The translations under genes and the position numbers were made by a program. From positions 1-64,000 of the forward strand of contig NZ_JAGGKH010000006.1 in assembly GCF_017873565.1 (NCBI RefSeq): DNA of 64,000 bases. The letters are read 5' to 3'. Each line of letters opens with the position of its first letter. Within the stretch, counting starts at the first letter, position 1. Below are positions 15,570 through 25,660 of the stretch, in pieces. The DNA comes from Lederbergia galactosidilytica (lineage in GTDB: Bacteria > Bacillota > Bacilli > Bacillales > Bacillaceae_C). Under the pieces are notes generated by a model. The model worked only from the letters and a program-made list of their open reading frames with translations, was not told the DNA's origin and did not search any database.

Positions 15570-18371
15570 TCAATCAAGCCATTGTTGAATTTGGTTCAAT
15601 ATGACAGGTAGGGGCCCCTTTTCAACTGGGATCGGTGGTATAGATTTTAAAAATACTTTTCCGTAAGATGTTGTATCTAATCGCTTATCAAAAACTACCA
15701 CAACGCCCCGATCTTTTTCACCTCGTATAAGTCTACCGAATCCTTGCTTGAAGCGGAGTACAGCTTGTGGTAAGGCATAAGTAGTAAATGGATTCATTCC
15801 TTTTTCCTTAATGGTTTCATATTTTGCCTCTGTAACTGGTTCATCAGGCGGGGCAAATGGAAGTCTCACGATGATAAGACAAGATAGATCTTTTCCAGGT
15901 ATGTCTACCCCTTCCCAAAAGCTACTAGTTCCAAAAAGAATTGCCTTATTAAATTGTTGAAAGTTTTTAATTAAACGCGATCTGCTCCCAGTTGATATCC
16001 CCTGCGCTAAAATTGCATAATCTTCTAAACAACCTGCATCTTTTACTAAGTAATACGTTTTTTTTAACATATCATAAGAAGTAAAAAGAATTAACATTCT
16101 CCCATTCGTTACCTCTGCAATGGCTGACAAGTGACTAGCAATCATTTCGATATCATGATCCATCGCTTGGCCTCGAATTTCGGGTAAATCTGTCGGGATT
16201 AGTAGTTTTGCCATTTCATCGAATTTAAAAGGAGAGGGATATATTTTCTGGACAATTTCATTCTCAGCAAGTCCTAATTCATCTAAAAAGAAGCGCAAAG
16301 ATCCTTCGATCGATAAGGTAGCAGATGTTAAAACAACCGATTGTTTTTGTGCAAATAAATTTTCCTTTAAGATTGAACCAATCTCTTCCGGCTCATTTCG
16401 AATCGTAATACTATTCGGCAGTGCTTTTAAATCGCCTTGTAACCATAAAATATTTTCTTCAGCAGGTGAAATGAAAATGTCTTTTATCTTTGCACCAATC
16501 GTAGCCCATTTTTGAATAAAACTATTCATTTCCTCAATAAAAGCCTGTTCAGCTAGGACTAGTTTCTCTTTCTTGTCTCGAATTAAGTGTAGTCGCTCTT
16601 CTAATCCATTTTTTATAAGTTGATGTTGATCATATACTCTCTCTGCACACATAACAATTGAACGCCAATTTGAATTTGTTTTCATATCATTCGTAATCCG
16701 CAGAAGATCTTTTTTCGTTTGCAAAGTTCTGTTTTGTCTTGAAACGACTAATAATTTACTTAATTGCGCGTATAAAATGTCTAATTCTTCATCCATGTAT
16801 AGGAATGCTTCTTCTAACTCCGTAGAGTGAGTAGTTGGTTTTAAATTTTTATTTTTGATTAGTGTTTCTAATGTTTTAAAGAAAAAATTCTTTTCCATCG
16901 TCCCTAATCGACCAATCCAATATTTCACTGAATTATATTCTAATTTCTCACCAAAGCATTTTCGGGCGGTTCTCTCAAGGTGGTGAGCTTCATCAATAAT
17001 TACATATTGATAATTGGGAAGAATATCCTTTTCTGTATCTAAGAGTAACATAGAGTGATTCGTAATAATAATATTGGAATATAAAGCTTTTTCACGCGCG
17101 AAAAGATAAAAATCTCTTGAAAGCCAAGCATCCTTATTTTTCTCCATAAACCAGCCATCATGTTGTATTCTATATCTGAACAAATGGCCTCCACTAGTGA
17201 AATTTAATTCATCTAAGTCACCGGTTTCCGTTCGCGTCAGCCAGACTAGAATTTGCATTTTTGTCAGAACAATATCATAGTGCTTCTCTTGTTCACGTAA
17301 GGTTTGTTCAAATTTCAGTAAATTAATATAATGATTTCTTCCTTTTACAATGCAAGCCTGAATTGGAAATGAAACTGCTTTTTCTAATCTCCTGATTTCA
17401 TTGTTTAATATTTGTTCTTGCATTTGCGTTGTATATGTACTGATCATAACTGGCTGCTGCTTTTCAATAGCAACATAAAGAGCAGGAAGTAAATAGGCCA
17501 ATGATTTTCCAGTTCCAGTTCCTGCTTCAATCACCGTATGCTTTTGTTCAACGAAGGCTTCATGAATTGTATCCATCATATCAAACTGCATTTCTCTAGC
17601 TTGAAAGCCAGCAATATGAGAGGCAAGTACTTGGACTTTTTCTTCCTGAGTCACTGGATAGGGATGTTTTTCTATGTCTTGGCTGTTTATTGGAAAACTC
17701 TTCTTCTTAAGGGCAATTCCACGATGGACTTCCAAATCTTCTGCTAAATTTTCTATCTTTGCTTCTTGTTCCTTTAGAAGTTCATGAAATAAAGGCCCAA
17801 TATCGCTTTTTAAATAAAAGGCAAGCTCAGTTAATTTTTCTAATGTAACAACAGGTAGTTGTTTCGCTTTTTCAATTAACATTAAGAGTAATTCCGCTGT
17901 GACTAAAGCGTCACTATCTGCTTGGTGTGGTCGATCATGATCAAATCCTAATACATCTGAGAGCTCAGATAATTTATAGCTTGGAGATTCTGGCATCAGT
18001 ATTTTAGTTAATTCTACTGTATCAATTGCATTTGAAAAAACATTAAAGTATCCTGCTTCTTCCATTTCTTTGCGTAAGAAGCCTAAATCAAACAACACAT
18101 TATGTGCAACAAACACAGCATTACTAAGTAATTTTTGGAGCTTCTCAGCAATTTCGCAAAAACGAGGCGCTTCTTCTACCATACCATCTTCTATTCCTGT
18201 TAGTTCAGCAATAAAAGGAGGGATAGAAATACCTGGATTAATAAAGGTTGTATACTGATCAATGATCTCGGAGTGTTGAATCACTACCGCGGATAATTGA
18301 ATGATACGATCTCCTTTTTCCCACATATTCCCCGTTGTCTCTAAGTCAACAACAACATATTTTTGTGACAT
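15570..18371 (-). CDS. dinG: DinG family helicase with N-terminal DnaQ-like 3'-5' exonuclease
   Basis: A two-part protein. Residues 1-175 are a DEDD exonuclease domain (VVDLETTGN at 8-15, VAHNVLFDLGFL, HQADSDALVT). From about 245 comes an XPD/DinG-type superfamily 2 helicase with Walker A GTGTGKS near 282, DEAH near 459 and the closing QGFGRLIRGEKDRGVV motif. The iron-sulphur cysteines of the E. coli enzyme are not obvious, in line with the Bacillus type, which has been described as a 3'-5' exonuclease rather than a helicase. 933 aa is normal. The stop codon lies in an inverted repeat (about 15550-15580) that may act as terminator. Confidence 0.93.
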   Translation of the reverse strand: MSQKYVVVDLETTGNMWEKGDRIIQLSAVVIQHSEIIDQYTTFINPGISIPPFIAELTGIEDGMVEEAPRFCEIAEKLQKLLSNAVFVAHNVLFDLGFLRKEMEEAGYFNVFSNAIDTVELTKILMPESPSYKLSELSDVLGFDHDRPHQADSDALVTAELLLMLIEKAKQLPVVTLEKLTELAFYLKSDIGPLFHELLKEQEAKIENLAEDLEVHRGIALKKKSFPINSQDIEKHPYPVTQEEKVQVLASHIAGFQAREMQFDMMDTIHEAFVEQKHTVIEAGTGTGKSLAYLLPALYVAIEKQQPVMISTYTTQMQEQILNNEIRRLEKAVSFPIQACIVKGRNHYINLLKFEQTLREQEKHYDIVLTKMQILVWLTRTETGDLDELNFTSGGHLFRYRIQHDGWFMEKNKDAWLSRDFYLFAREKALYSNIIITNHSMLLLDTEKDILPNYQYVIIDEAHHLERTARKCFGEKLEYNSVKYWIGRLGTMEKNFFFKTLETLIKNKNLKPTTHSTELEEAFLYMDEELDILYAQLSKLLVVSRQNRTLQTKKDLLRITNDMKTNSNWRSIVMCAERVYDQHQLIKNGLEERLHLIRDKKEKLVLAEQAFIEEMNSFIQKWATIGAKIKDIFISPAEENILWLQGDLKALPNSITIRNEPEEIGSILKENLFAQKQSVVLTSATLSIEGSLRFFLDELGLAENEIVQKIYPSPFKFDEMAKLLIPTDLPEIRGQAMDHDIEMIASHLSAIAEVTNGRMLILFTSYDMLKKTYYLVKDAGCLEDYAILAQGISTGSRSRLIKNFQQFNKAILFGTSSFWEGVDIPGKDLSCLIIVRLPFAPPDEPVTEAKYETIKEKGMNPFTTYALPQAVLRFKQGFGRLIRGEKDRGVVVVFDKRLDTTSYGKVFLKSIPPIPVEKGPLPVILNQIQQWLD

Positions 18372-18502
18372 TCTGATCTCACCTTTTTAAATCTAGCCCA
18401 TACTTCCCAGTTTAGCTTTTGGGAGCATTAACTCATTTACTATTTACTAATTGAAGTTTTAATTTATCCTCATCATTGTACCATATCTTTCTATACATGG
18501 TA

Positions 18503-18799
18503 AGAAAAGCGCAAGCGCTCGTTTAGCGCCCTACAAACTTGGATAATAAGGTTGAACGGCAAAAATCGCAACGCCAGTTCTGCCCAACATCCTATTGACC
18601 TGAGAGAAGGAAACACGATGAACCACGAAATGCGGAAGGCGGTTGTTTAGGGGCGACAAGCTAATGTTCCCTTCCCGGGTTCAGGATATTTGAACGCGAG
18701 CCCCTTACCGCCTGTGGCGACATCAAAGGGTGTATCGAAGTTGAATTACGCATGCAGTCACCGAAAGCTTGCTGGTGGCTGGGCGCTTGAGCTAGAGCC
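18503..18799. repeat. Dispersed repeat family 3 (AAAAGCGCAAGCG type)
   Basis: About 300 bp bounded by AGAAAAGCGCAAGCGCTCG on the left and GGGCGCTTGAGCTAGA on the right, which are partly complementary. The inside is GC-rich for this genome and contains further inverted blocks (GCGGAAGGCGGTTG against CCGCCTGTGGCG). There is no plausible reading frame. Elements with these ends are, as I recall, common between genes of Bacillaceae. It fills the gap between the dinG promoter and the panD terminator. A very short partial match is present at 29333-29352. Confidence 0.6.
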
Positions 18800-18831
18800 T
18801 AAAAAACCAGTCCTATTTTCCAAGGACTGGC
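18800..18831 (-). terminator. Terminator of the panBCD operon
   Basis: CCAGTCCTT and AGGACTGG pair, followed on the minus strand by a T6 run, 15 bp after the panD stop. Confidence 0.85.
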
Positions 18832-18845
18832 AAATTGTGAATCCA

Positions 18846-19229
18846 TTAAGAAAAGGTTGACTCTGGTTCATGATGAATCAATTCTTTAATTTGGTTACTT
18901 TCTGTCATAATTGCAATTTTAGGTTGATGAGAGACCAATTTATCTGCCGCGATCAGCGCATAGGAGATAATAATAATTATATCACCAGGTTGGACGAGGC
19001 GAGCTGCAGCACCATTGACACAAATGACACCAGAACCCCTTTCCCCTTCAATAATGTAAGTCTCAAAGCGAGCTCCATTATGATTATTGACAATTTGGAC
19101 TTTTTCATTTGCTACCATATCAACGGCATCAAGAATATCCCGATCAATCGTAATACTACCAACATAATTCAGATTCGCTTCCGTAACTGTTGCTCTATGA
19201 ATTTTTCCATTCATCATAGTACGAAACAT
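18846..19229 (-). CDS. panD: Aspartate 1-decarboxylase (pyruvoyl enzyme)
   Basis: Makes beta-alanine from aspartate for pantothenate. The proenzyme self-cleaves between Gly24 and Ser25 (YVGSITID) to create the pyruvoyl group; Tyr58-region and Arg54-type residues follow in GARFETYII. With the ATG at 19229 behind AAGGAGGG the protein has 127 residues, exactly the B. subtilis length; an ATG 27 bp upstream is ignored. Last gene of panB-panC-panD, 13 bp behind panC. Confidence 0.95.
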   Translation of the reverse strand: MFRTMMNGKIHRATVTEANLNYVGSITIDRDILDAVDMVANEKVQIVNNHNGARFETYIIEGERGSGVICVNGAAARLVQPGDIIIIISYALIAADKLVSHQPKIAIMTESNQIKELIHHEPESTFS

Positions 19230-19242
19230 TTTTAATCCCTCC

Positions 19243-20094
19243 TTACTCCTTAACATTTAGAATAATATTATCTATTAACCGTGCTTGAGAAAATTGAATT
19301 GCGATCGCTAGGATCACTTTTCCCTTAACTAGCTGTAGTGGCTGTAATTCTGGAAAACTAAGGAGGTCAATATAGTCAATTTTTCCACTCGTATTTTTTT
19401 CTATATAATTAGAAACCACTTCTATAACATTGCCTATATTTTTTTCTCCCTCATCAATTAGTTGCTTACCAATCTGTAATGCCTTATAAAGAGAGGGAGC
19501 TTCTTTACGCTCTAAATTAGTTAAATTCACATTTCTAGAGCTACGCGCTAAACCATCTTGTTCTCTTACTGTCTCTACAGCGATGAGCTCGATGGGAAAT
19601 TCAAAATATTCGATCAGTGAATCAACTACCGATATTTGCTGAGCATCTTTTAAACCAAAATATACCCGTTGTGGATGTACGATATGGAATAATTTTATTA
19701 AGATCGTGGCAACCCCGTCAAAATGTCCAGGCCTACTTTTACCACAAAGCTGATCAGTCCGTTGTAATACAGTGATCCTAAATGGATGTTCTTGACTATA
19801 CATTTCCGCAACATCTGGCATAAATAAAATATTGACCCCAGCATTTTCAGCTAAACGTTGGTCTTGATCATGATCTTTTGGATAAGCATGAAAATCTTCC
19901 TTAGGACCAAACTGCAATGGATTCACAAAAATACTCATGACGGTGCAATCATTATCAGCTACAGATTTTTCCACTAATTTTAAGTGTCCCTCATGTAAAA
20001 AGCCCATTGTCGGAACGAATCCTACCGTTTTTCCAGTTGTTCTCAAAGTTTGGATATGTTCTTGCAAATCCTTTTTCTTGGTGAAAATCTTCAT
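19243..20094 (-). CDS. panC: Pantothenate synthetase
   Basis: ATP-dependent condensation of pantoate with beta-alanine. Nucleotidyl-transferase signatures [13 protein letters not shown] (HIGH-like, His34 and His37), [34 protein letters not shown] and ARSSRNVNL are present. The start at 20094 is preferred over an in-frame GTG/ATG at 20109, which would overlap panB; GGGGGAAA lies inside the last panB codons. 283 aa, the normal size. Translationally close to panB and panD. Confidence 0.96.
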   Translation of the reverse strand: MKIFTKKKDLQEHIQTLRTTGKTVGFVPTMGFLHEGHLKLVEKSVADNDCTVMSIFVNPLQFGPKEDFHAYPKDHDQDQRLAENAGVNILFMPDVAEMYSQEHPFRITVLQRTDQLCGKSRPGHFDGVATILIKLFHIVHPQRVYFGLKDAQQISVVDSLIEYFEFPIELIAVETVREQDGLARSSRNVNLTNLERKEAPSLYKALQIGKQLIDEGEKNIGNVIEVVSNYIEKNTSGKIDYIDLLSFPELQPLQLVKGKVILAIAIQFSQARLIDNIILNVKE

Positions 20095-20095
20095 T

Positions 20096-20929
20096 CTATT
20101 TTCCCCCATACAATAAGTCTAGCTCAGCTTCATTCATAGTAAATGAATAATGATCATCTGGAAAAGTCCCTTGCTTTACATCTTTAATATATTCACGGAT
20201 CCCAGTTTCAATCGTGTGATTTACATTGCTGTATTGTTTCACAAACTTAGCAACACGATCAACTCCGAAATTAACTAAATCATGAAGAACAAGTACTTGA
20301 CCATCAGTTCCACTTCCCGCTCCTATTCCAATTGTCGGAATTGAAATGCTCTCAGTGACAATCTGTCCTAGTTGTTGCGGAATACATTCAAGTACAAGGG
20401 CAAATGCCCCGGCTTCTTCACATTTTTTTGCTTCTTCAACTAAAGAGGTTGCAGCTTCTGCGGTTTTTCCTTGGACCTTATAGCCACCTAAAACACCAGC
20501 TGTTTGTGGTGTAAGTCCCAAATGCCCCATCACGGGGACACCAGCTGTCGTCAAAGCACGAATGGTTTCAATTACCTCTCCTCCCCCTTCAACCTTAACA
20601 GCGTGTGCCCCACCTTCTTGCATCAGCATAGCGGCTGACTTCATTGCTTCGACTTTACTAGTATGGTAAGTCATAAACGGCAAATCAGCGACGATAAACG
20701 TATGATTTGCTCCTCTTTTAACTGCTTTCGTATGGTGAACCATATCGTTTAGAGTCACTGGCACGGTAGAATCATAGCCTAAAACGACCATACCGAGAGA
20801 ATCTCCGACAAGCAGCAAATCGACTTCCGCTTGCTCGGCAAGTTTAGCTTGTGGAAAATCGTATGCAGTCACCATAGCAATTTTTTCTTTCGCTTGCTTC
20901 ATTTGCTGAAAATCAGTTACTTTTTTCAT
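20096..20929 (-). CDS. panB: 3-methyl-2-oxobutanoate hydroxymethyltransferase
   Basis: First committed step of pantothenate synthesis, adding a methylene-THF-derived hydroxymethyl group to 2-oxoisovalerate. [12 protein letters not shown] and [18 protein letters not shown] (Mg-binding Asp) are at the N-terminus; KVEGG and VLECIP hold the catalytic Glu region; [14 protein letters not shown] ends the barrel. 277 aa. AAAGGAGGAG precedes the ATG. First gene of panBCD, behind a 265-bp structured leader. Confidence 0.96.
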   Translation of the reverse strand: MKKVTDFQQMKQAKEKIAMVTAYDFPQAKLAEQAEVDLLLVGDSLGMVVLGYDSTVPVTLNDMVHHTKAVKRGANHTFIVADLPFMTYHTSKVEAMKSAAMLMQEGGAHAVKVEGGGEVIETIRALTTAGVPVMGHLGLTPQTAGVLGGYKVQGKTAEAATSLVEEAKKCEEAGAFALVLECIPQQLGQIVTESISIPTIGIGAGSGTDGQVLVLHDLVNFGVDRVAKFVKQYSNVNHTIETGIREYIKDVKQGTFPDDHYSFTMNEAELDLLYGGK

Positions 20930-21193
20930 TTCGTCTCCTCCTTTTTTGGCGAGGATACCGTAATGAAATGCGAGATGGGGGATGATAGCTTCTAAAATAG
21001 CAAAGGAGCCCCCTGTAATTTGACAGAAGGACTCCTACATCTCTCATTCATTATTTCAGGTCCTCTGTCCCAGTCACAAAATGGATCAAGGCAGATTAGA
21101 ACAGCACAAGTACCAGGAATGTGGTACAAGCGCTATCTATGCTTACGCTCATGATATATAGGGTGCAGTTCGTTTAGGATACTGCCCAAATAA
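20930..21193 (-). ncRNA. Structured 5' leader of panBCD, candidate pan-motif RNA
   Basis: The space between the promoter and panB is 260 nt long, too long for a plain leader, and contains several inverted repeats on the minus strand. GTACC/GGTAC is a small hairpin near 21105. A longer stem at about 21037-21004 pairs GGAGTCC-TTCTGT with ACAG-GGGGCTCC and is followed by TTTGCTATTTT, so it could act as an attenuator. Firmicutes panB leaders are known to carry the pan-motif RNA; I could not verify its consensus (two bulged adenosines) by eye. No T-box sequence is present. Confidence 0.45.
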
Positions 21194-21222
21194 ATTATAA
21201 CAAAATCCTAATCATCTGACCA
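21194..21222 (-). promoter_or_regulatory. Probable sigma-A promoter of panBCD
   Basis: On the minus strand TGGTCA (21222-21217) and a perfect TATAAT (21199-21194) are exactly 17 bp apart. The -35 box begins directly behind the birA stop codon, so panBCD has its own promoter. Confidence 0.65.
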
Positions 21223-22203
21223 TTAATGAATAAGAATATCTGCTGAGTAAATATAATGAAGTTGATTGTCCCGATCACGGATCATGAGGACGCCATCATT
21301 AGTAATCCCTTCAGCAATCCCCGTTATATTTTCCCTGCTAGTTTGTGCAGTTATTGTTTTACCAATACTAACCGCATATGCTTCCCAAATAATCTTAATT
21401 GGTGTGAAACCTTTTTCTATGTAAATCAAATAATATTTCTCTAAATTCTTCAAAATATGCTGGACAAGTATTTTTCGCTTTATTTTTTCTCCAGATTCGA
21501 TCAATAAAGATGTAGCTTTTTCTTGCAACTCGTCGGGGAAGTCTTTGCTTTCTTGGTTTACATTAATCCCCATACCGATAATTAAATAATTTATTTGATC
21601 TGCTTCTCCTTGTAATTCCGTTAAAATCCCTGTTACTTTCTTTCCGTTCAATAATAAGTCATTAGGCCATTTGATCTGTGGTTCCAGCCCTGTAATATCT
21701 TCGATCGCCTTCGCAACAGCGATGGCTGCAATAAGTGTAAATTGTGGGGCTTTTTCCAAAGGCAAGATTGGTCGTAGGATTAGACTCATCCATATTCCTT
21801 TTTGTTTAGATGAATGCCAATCACGCAACATTCTTCCCTTTCCACTTGTTTGTTCCTCTGAAACGATCATCGTCCCTTCTGGTGCACCTTTAGCTGCTTC
21901 TTGATGAGCAATCAACTGAGTAGAAGGAGTAGTGTCAAAATGAAACACTTTCTTCCCTAAAATTTTTGTTTCCAGTCCATAGAGAATTTCATTTTCAGTA
22001 AGTCCATCTGGTAAATGAATCAAACGATATCCTTTTTTTCGAACCGCTTCAATTTCAATACCGGATTTTCTTAATTCCTCTATATTTTTCCAGATTGCTG
22101 TTCTAGAGCAACCAATTAAATCGGCAAGCCGTTGGCCTGATAGATAATGCCCCTCTGCTTCAGCTAATGCTTCGAACATTTGTCTCTTGATTGATTTTCC
22201 CAA
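21223..22203 (-). CDS. birA: Bifunctional biotin--[acetyl-CoA-carboxylase] ligase / biotin repressor
   Basis: Attaches biotin to AccB and, as repressor, binds biotin operators. An N-terminal winged helix-turn-helix (residues 10-60, LADLIGCSRTAIWKNIEELRKSG) is followed by the ligase domain with TSGKGRMLRDWHS, KWPNDLLLNGKKVTGIL and GMGINVNQ. I place the start at TTG 22203, with GGAGGTG 9 bp upstream; a GTG at 22215 overlaps the ribosome binding site. The first 40 bp overlap the end of cca. Length 326 aa, near the family norm. Confidence 0.92.
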   Translation of the reverse strand: MGKSIKRQMFEALAEAEGHYLSGQRLADLIGCSRTAIWKNIEELRKSGIEIEAVRKKGYRLIHLPDGLTENEILYGLETKILGKKVFHFDTTPSTQLIAHQEAAKGAPEGTMIVSEEQTSGKGRMLRDWHSSKQKGIWMSLILRPILPLEKAPQFTLIAAIAVAKAIEDITGLEPQIKWPNDLLLNGKKVTGILTELQGEADQINYLIIGMGINVNQESKDFPDELQEKATSLLIESGEKIKRKILVQHILKNLEKYYLIYIEKGFTPIKIIWEAYAVSIGKTITAQTSRENITGIAEGITNDGVLMIRDRDNQLHYIYSADILIH

Positions 22204-23384
22204 CCTTTGACCCACCTCCGAATCATTTCCCGCTCATTTGGAAGATTCTTATTAAGAATCTCCTCTTCAAGTTGATTCAATAATTGGCTTACCCATGGAC
22301 CTGGTGTTTGCTCGGTCCACTCTAAGATATCTGTTCCAGTGATTGCCAAATGAGAACGGTCTGTAATAGGAAATTCAGCAAACTTTTTATCAATTATTGC
22401 TTCTATTGATTGTGGTTTTTCATATTGCAAGACTTGAACTAATTTTTCAACCATTACAGCAATCTCCTTACCTGCTCTGTATAGTTGAACATTTGTCCAT
22501 TTACTATTCATGCGCCAATTCAAGAATGTAAGTGCGCGAAGGAGCTTCTTTATTTCTTTCATTGGCATTTTCCATTTTTTAAATTGTTTTTGCGGTTCTT
22601 CAGTTTTGCCTAAATACAAAGCTAATAACCATAAGTGCCTATTGTCTAATTCCTCAATAGGCATTTCAACTATCTGATCTATTACATGATCCTGCTTAAA
22701 AATAGCAGGCCAATATTCATGTAGCTGTGTTTTTCTGGCTATTTTTAATGCTTGTTTTACATACTTTCCTGTTAACAGCTTTTCCATCTCCATCAGGATT
22801 CTTTCTATCGCAATATATTGGAGCAAAGGAGCTTGTTCGATTAAAGCTTCTTCTGTTCCCATATCAAGTTTAAAGCCAAGTTGGCTGACAAAGCGAACGG
22901 CTCTCATTAGTCGAAGGGCATCTTCGCCAAAACGCTCCGTCGGGGAACCGACGGTTTTGATACATTTCTTTTTAATATCTTCCTGCCCATTAAAAGGATC
23001 GATAATATTTCCTTCCTCGTCCATAGCCATAGCATTGATTGTAAAATCTCGACGTTGTAAATCCTCTTTTAAAGAACGAATGAACATGACATCTTCTGGT
23101 CTACGAAAATCAATATATTTAGTTTCTGCCCGAAATGTTGTGATCTCATAACCCTTTTTCTCATAAATGACCAATATAGTTCCATGTTCAATCCCGACAT
23201 CAACCGTAGTAGGAAAAACGGATTTTATTTCTAATGGAGTGGCCGATGTAGCAATATCGATATCATGAATTTCTCTCTTAAGAAGATAATCTCTCACTGC
23301 TCCACCAACATAGTATGCTTCATATCCTGCGTTCTTTAGTTGCTGAATGACCGGCTTAGCCTCGATGAATAATCTGTCCATCAT
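22164..23384 (-). CDS. cca: CCA-adding tRNA nucleotidyltransferase
   Basis: Adds or repairs the 3' CCA of tRNAs. Class II nucleotidyltransferase head with YYVGGAVRDYLL and the DIDIATSATP metal-binding Asp pair, then the RRDFTINAMA and EDALRLMRAVRF motifs used for nucleotide choice. The helical neck and body fill the rest. 406 aa. AAGGAG precedes two adjacent ATGs. Lies between bshA and birA in one close-packed minus-strand operon, the same order as in B. subtilis. Confidence 0.95.
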   Translation of the reverse strand: MMDRLFIEAKPVIQQLKNAGYEAYYVGGAVRDYLLKREIHDIDIATSATPLEIKSVFPTTVDVGIEHGTILVIYEKKGYEITTFRAETKYIDFRRPEDVMFIRSLKEDLQRRDFTINAMAMDEEGNIIDPFNGQEDIKKKCIKTVGSPTERFGEDALRLMRAVRFVSQLGFKLDMGTEEALIEQAPLLQYIAIERILMEMEKLLTGKYVKQALKIARKTQLHEYWPAIFKQDHVIDQIVEMPIEELDNRHLWLLALYLGKTEEPQKQFKKWKMPMKEIKKLLRALTFLNWRMNSKWTNVQLYRAGKEIAVMVEKLVQVLQYEKPQSIEAIIDKKFAEFPITDRSHLAITGTDILEWTEQTPGPWVSQLLNQLEEEILNKNLPNEREMIRRWVKGWENQSRDKCSKH

Positions 23385-23394
23385 TATAAACTCC

Positions 23395-24522
23395 TTATTC
23401 TACCTTTTCGATAAGAGTTTCATATAACTGTTCATATTGCTGCACAATCATATGAGAAGGAAAATATTTTTCAGGGGTAACGGTCGCATTTTCCGAAAAT
23501 TGATTGTATAAGATCGGATTCGTGAGGATTAAAACGGCCTTTTCAGCAATCGTCTCTAAATCCCCTATATCACAAAGATAACCATTAAAACCATCCATTA
23601 TTACCTCGGGTATCCCACCAATATTCGTTCCAATACATGGCACCCCACAAGCCATTGCTTCTAAAGCGACTAAGCCAAAGCTTTCTTTTTCCGATAAAAG
23701 CAACATTAGATCACTGATCGAGTATAATTCCTCCAAATGATCTTGTTTTCCTAAAAATAATACTTTGTCTTCAATATTCAACTCATTTGTTAGACGACAT
23801 AATTTTGACTTTTCCGGTCCATCTCCAATTAGCAATAGTTTTGCTGGGGTTTCTTGAGCAATTTTGGCAAATGCTTCTACAACATCATCAACTCTTTTGA
23901 CCGGTCGAAAATTAGAGACATGAATTAACACCTTTTCATCTGGAAGAATACCATAAGCTTCTTTCAACTTTTCCGCATTCACTTTATGATAAACTCGTTC
24001 ATCAATAAAATTATGAATAACATGTATATCTTTATCAGGTTGAATTAGATCATTCGTTTGCATCTTTAGTGCATGAGATACAGCAGTGACAGCATCCGAT
24101 TTTTCTATTCCGAATTTGATCGCTTCTACCAAAGTAGGATCATAACCAAGCACGGAAATATCCGTCCCATGTAATGTAGTCACAATTTTAACATCTCGAT
24201 CAACCATTTGCTTTGCTAAGATTGCACAAACTGCATGGGGAATAGCGTAATGAACATGTAGAAGATCAAGCTCTTCTCTTCTTATCACCTCTGCCATTTT
24301 ACTCGCCAATGCAATATCATAAGGAGGGTATTGGAAGACCGAGTATTGATTGACTGATACTTGATGAAAAAATATATTAGGATGTAAAACATTTAGACGA
24401 AACGGTACATTAGACGTAATAAAATGAATTTCATGACCTTTTTCAGCTAATAGCTGTCCAAGTTCCGTCGCTATAACACCTGAACCACCGACAGTAGGAT
24501 AACAAGTAATACCTATCTTCAT
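23395..24522 (-). CDS. bshA: Bacillithiol synthesis glycosyltransferase BshA
   Basis: Transfers GlcNAc from UDP-GlcNAc to L-malate, the first step in bacillithiol synthesis. GT4-fold retaining transferase: [22 protein letters not shown] at the N-terminus, [24 protein letters not shown] and the C-terminal [21 protein letters not shown] with the catalytic ExxxxxxE. 375 aa. Its ATG overlaps the bshB1 stop by 4 bp, so both are translated together, and cca follows after 10 bp. Confidence 0.95.
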   Translation of the reverse strand: MKIGITCYPTVGGSGVIATELGQLLAEKGHEIHFITSNVPFRLNVLHPNIFFHQVSVNQYSVFQYPPYDIALASKMAEVIRREELDLLHVHYAIPHAVCAILAKQMVDRDVKIVTTLHGTDISVLGYDPTLVEAIKFGIEKSDAVTAVSHALKMQTNDLIQPDKDIHVIHNFIDERVYHKVNAEKLKEAYGILPDEKVLIHVSNFRPVKRVDDVVEAFAKIAQETPAKLLLIGDGPEKSKLCRLTNELNIEDKVLFLGKQDHLEELYSISDLMLLLSEKESFGLVALEAMACGVPCIGTNIGGIPEVIMDGFNGYLCDIGDLETIAEKAVLILTNPILYNQFSENATVTPEKYFPSHMIVQQYEQLYETLIEKVE

Positions 24523-25235
24523 AATTTCTCACCGAAAATATCGTTTTGTATTAATAATGGTTTATTTGACACAAATCCCTCCGCGAACGCAACCCCTACT
24601 TCTTTTCCAAATAACTTTTCCCGTGCTGTTACCGTTTCAATATATCCCTCCGTTAAGGGAGTTTTAACACCGTTCTGCGGCATAAAAAATTGTGACTGAT
24701 ATGCTTGAAGAGCTTGTACTTTCTGCTCTATATATTTTGTAATATCGACCATGAAAGTTGGTGTTGTAAAACCATTAATCATATAGTGATATAAAAAAGC
24801 TGGTTTATGAGCTTTCGCTTCACCTGCAGCCATATATTTTCTTATTCCCGCAGAAAAAAAAGCTTCAGTTACCAACTGTGAACAATGTTCATGGTCAGGA
24901 TGACGGTCTTTATAGTAAGGAGCAAAAATAACCTTAGGTTGATATTCACGAATAACTTGTACCATATCTCGAATATACTTATCTGTTATACTCAACCCGC
25001 GATCAGGAAATTTTAGATTCACTCTTTCCTTAACACCAAGTGTCTTTGCCGCTTTTTCGGCTTCTGCTCGTCTAGTGTTCACATCTCCATTGGAAGAAAG
25101 CTCTGCTTCCGTCAAATCACATATGACAATTTTTTTCCCTATGTTTGTCCATTTTGCTAAAGACCCACCCATCCCGATCTCTACATCGTCCGCATGAGCG
25201 CCGAAAGCAAGAACATCAATACCATGATCACTCAT
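24519..25235 (-). CDS. bshB1: Bacillithiol synthesis deacetylase BshB1
   Basis: Deacetylates GlcNAc-malate. LmbE/PIG-L zinc hydrolase with the [12 protein letters not shown] motif at residues 12-23 and RHPDHEHC holding the third ligand. With the ATG at 25235 the protein has 238 residues, close to the usual 236; an upstream extension to 25301 would be encoded by repeat DNA and is rejected. bshA overlaps it by 4 bp. In B. subtilis mgsA lies directly upstream; here that position is taken by repeats. Confidence 0.95.
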   Translation of the reverse strand: MSDHGIDVLAFGAHADDVEIGMGGSLAKWTNIGKKIVICDLTEAELSSNGDVNTRRAEAEKAAKTLGVKERVNLKFPDRGLSITDKYIRDMVQVIREYQPKVIFAPYYKDRHPDHEHCSQLVTEAFFSAGIRKYMAAGEAKAHKPAFLYHYMINGFTTPTFMVDITKYIEQKVQALQAYQSQFFMPQNGVKTPLTEGYIETVTAREKLFGKEVGVAFAEGFVSNKPLLIQNDIFGEKL

Positions 25236-25259
25236 ATCTCTTATTACCCCTTCTTTAAA

Positions 25260-25484
25260 AGAGGGCGGAACAAAAGTGTTTTCACCAAAGAACTGAACCA
25301 CTATCGTATAACCCGCTCCGGAAATATACCTCTTATGCTACGGGCGAGCGTCAAGTCTCTTCAGACTTTTGCCTTTTGAGGTCTTGCCAAACTTTACTTT
25401 CCACAAAAGTCAACGCATATTTCCTTCTCTATAGTGATGTATGGTCCGTTCTTGAGCTTAACATTTTAGTTTTGTCCCAGCCTC
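25260..25484. repeat. Dispersed repeat family 1, copy B
   Basis: The left part shares ACAAAAGTGTTTTCACCAAAG with copy A at 3996, and GGAAATATAC recurs inside. The right end is TTTTGTCCCAGCCT, the exact complement of the copy A left end. It ends about 25 bp before the bshB1 start codon, so it must lie in or next to the bshB1 leader. Confidence 0.65.
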
Positions 25485-25505
25485 TAAATTTCGTAATTAA
25501 TGTGT

Positions 25506-25659
25506 ATGTTCAACAAAGCGGCTTCTGGCAGCTATTACCCCCGACAGTGATCACTAATCTTCGCCCCTAGATCCTTCTGTACATTGAAACTCAGAGGTAC
25601 ATTGTACAAGTGTCAGTACTTAATCAAAGCTCCACCTTTACCGGGATTTTTGAACAACT
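25506..25659. repeat. Dispersed repeat family 2, copy B (short)
   Basis: On the minus strand it begins TTGTTCAAAAATCCCGGTAAAG, closely like the start of the copy at 11931 (TGTTCAAAAAGTCCGGTAAA), and ends TTTGTTGAACATA. The inside differs and is about half as long. It starts directly at the dapB stop codon (25661). Confidence 0.45.
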
Positions 25660-25660
25660 T

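Noticed and set aside
25235-25301. N-terminal extension of bshB1 to 25301
   Set aside because: The extra 22 codons are encoded by the repeat end (ACAAAAGTGTTTTCACC); the ATG at 25235 gives the usual protein length.
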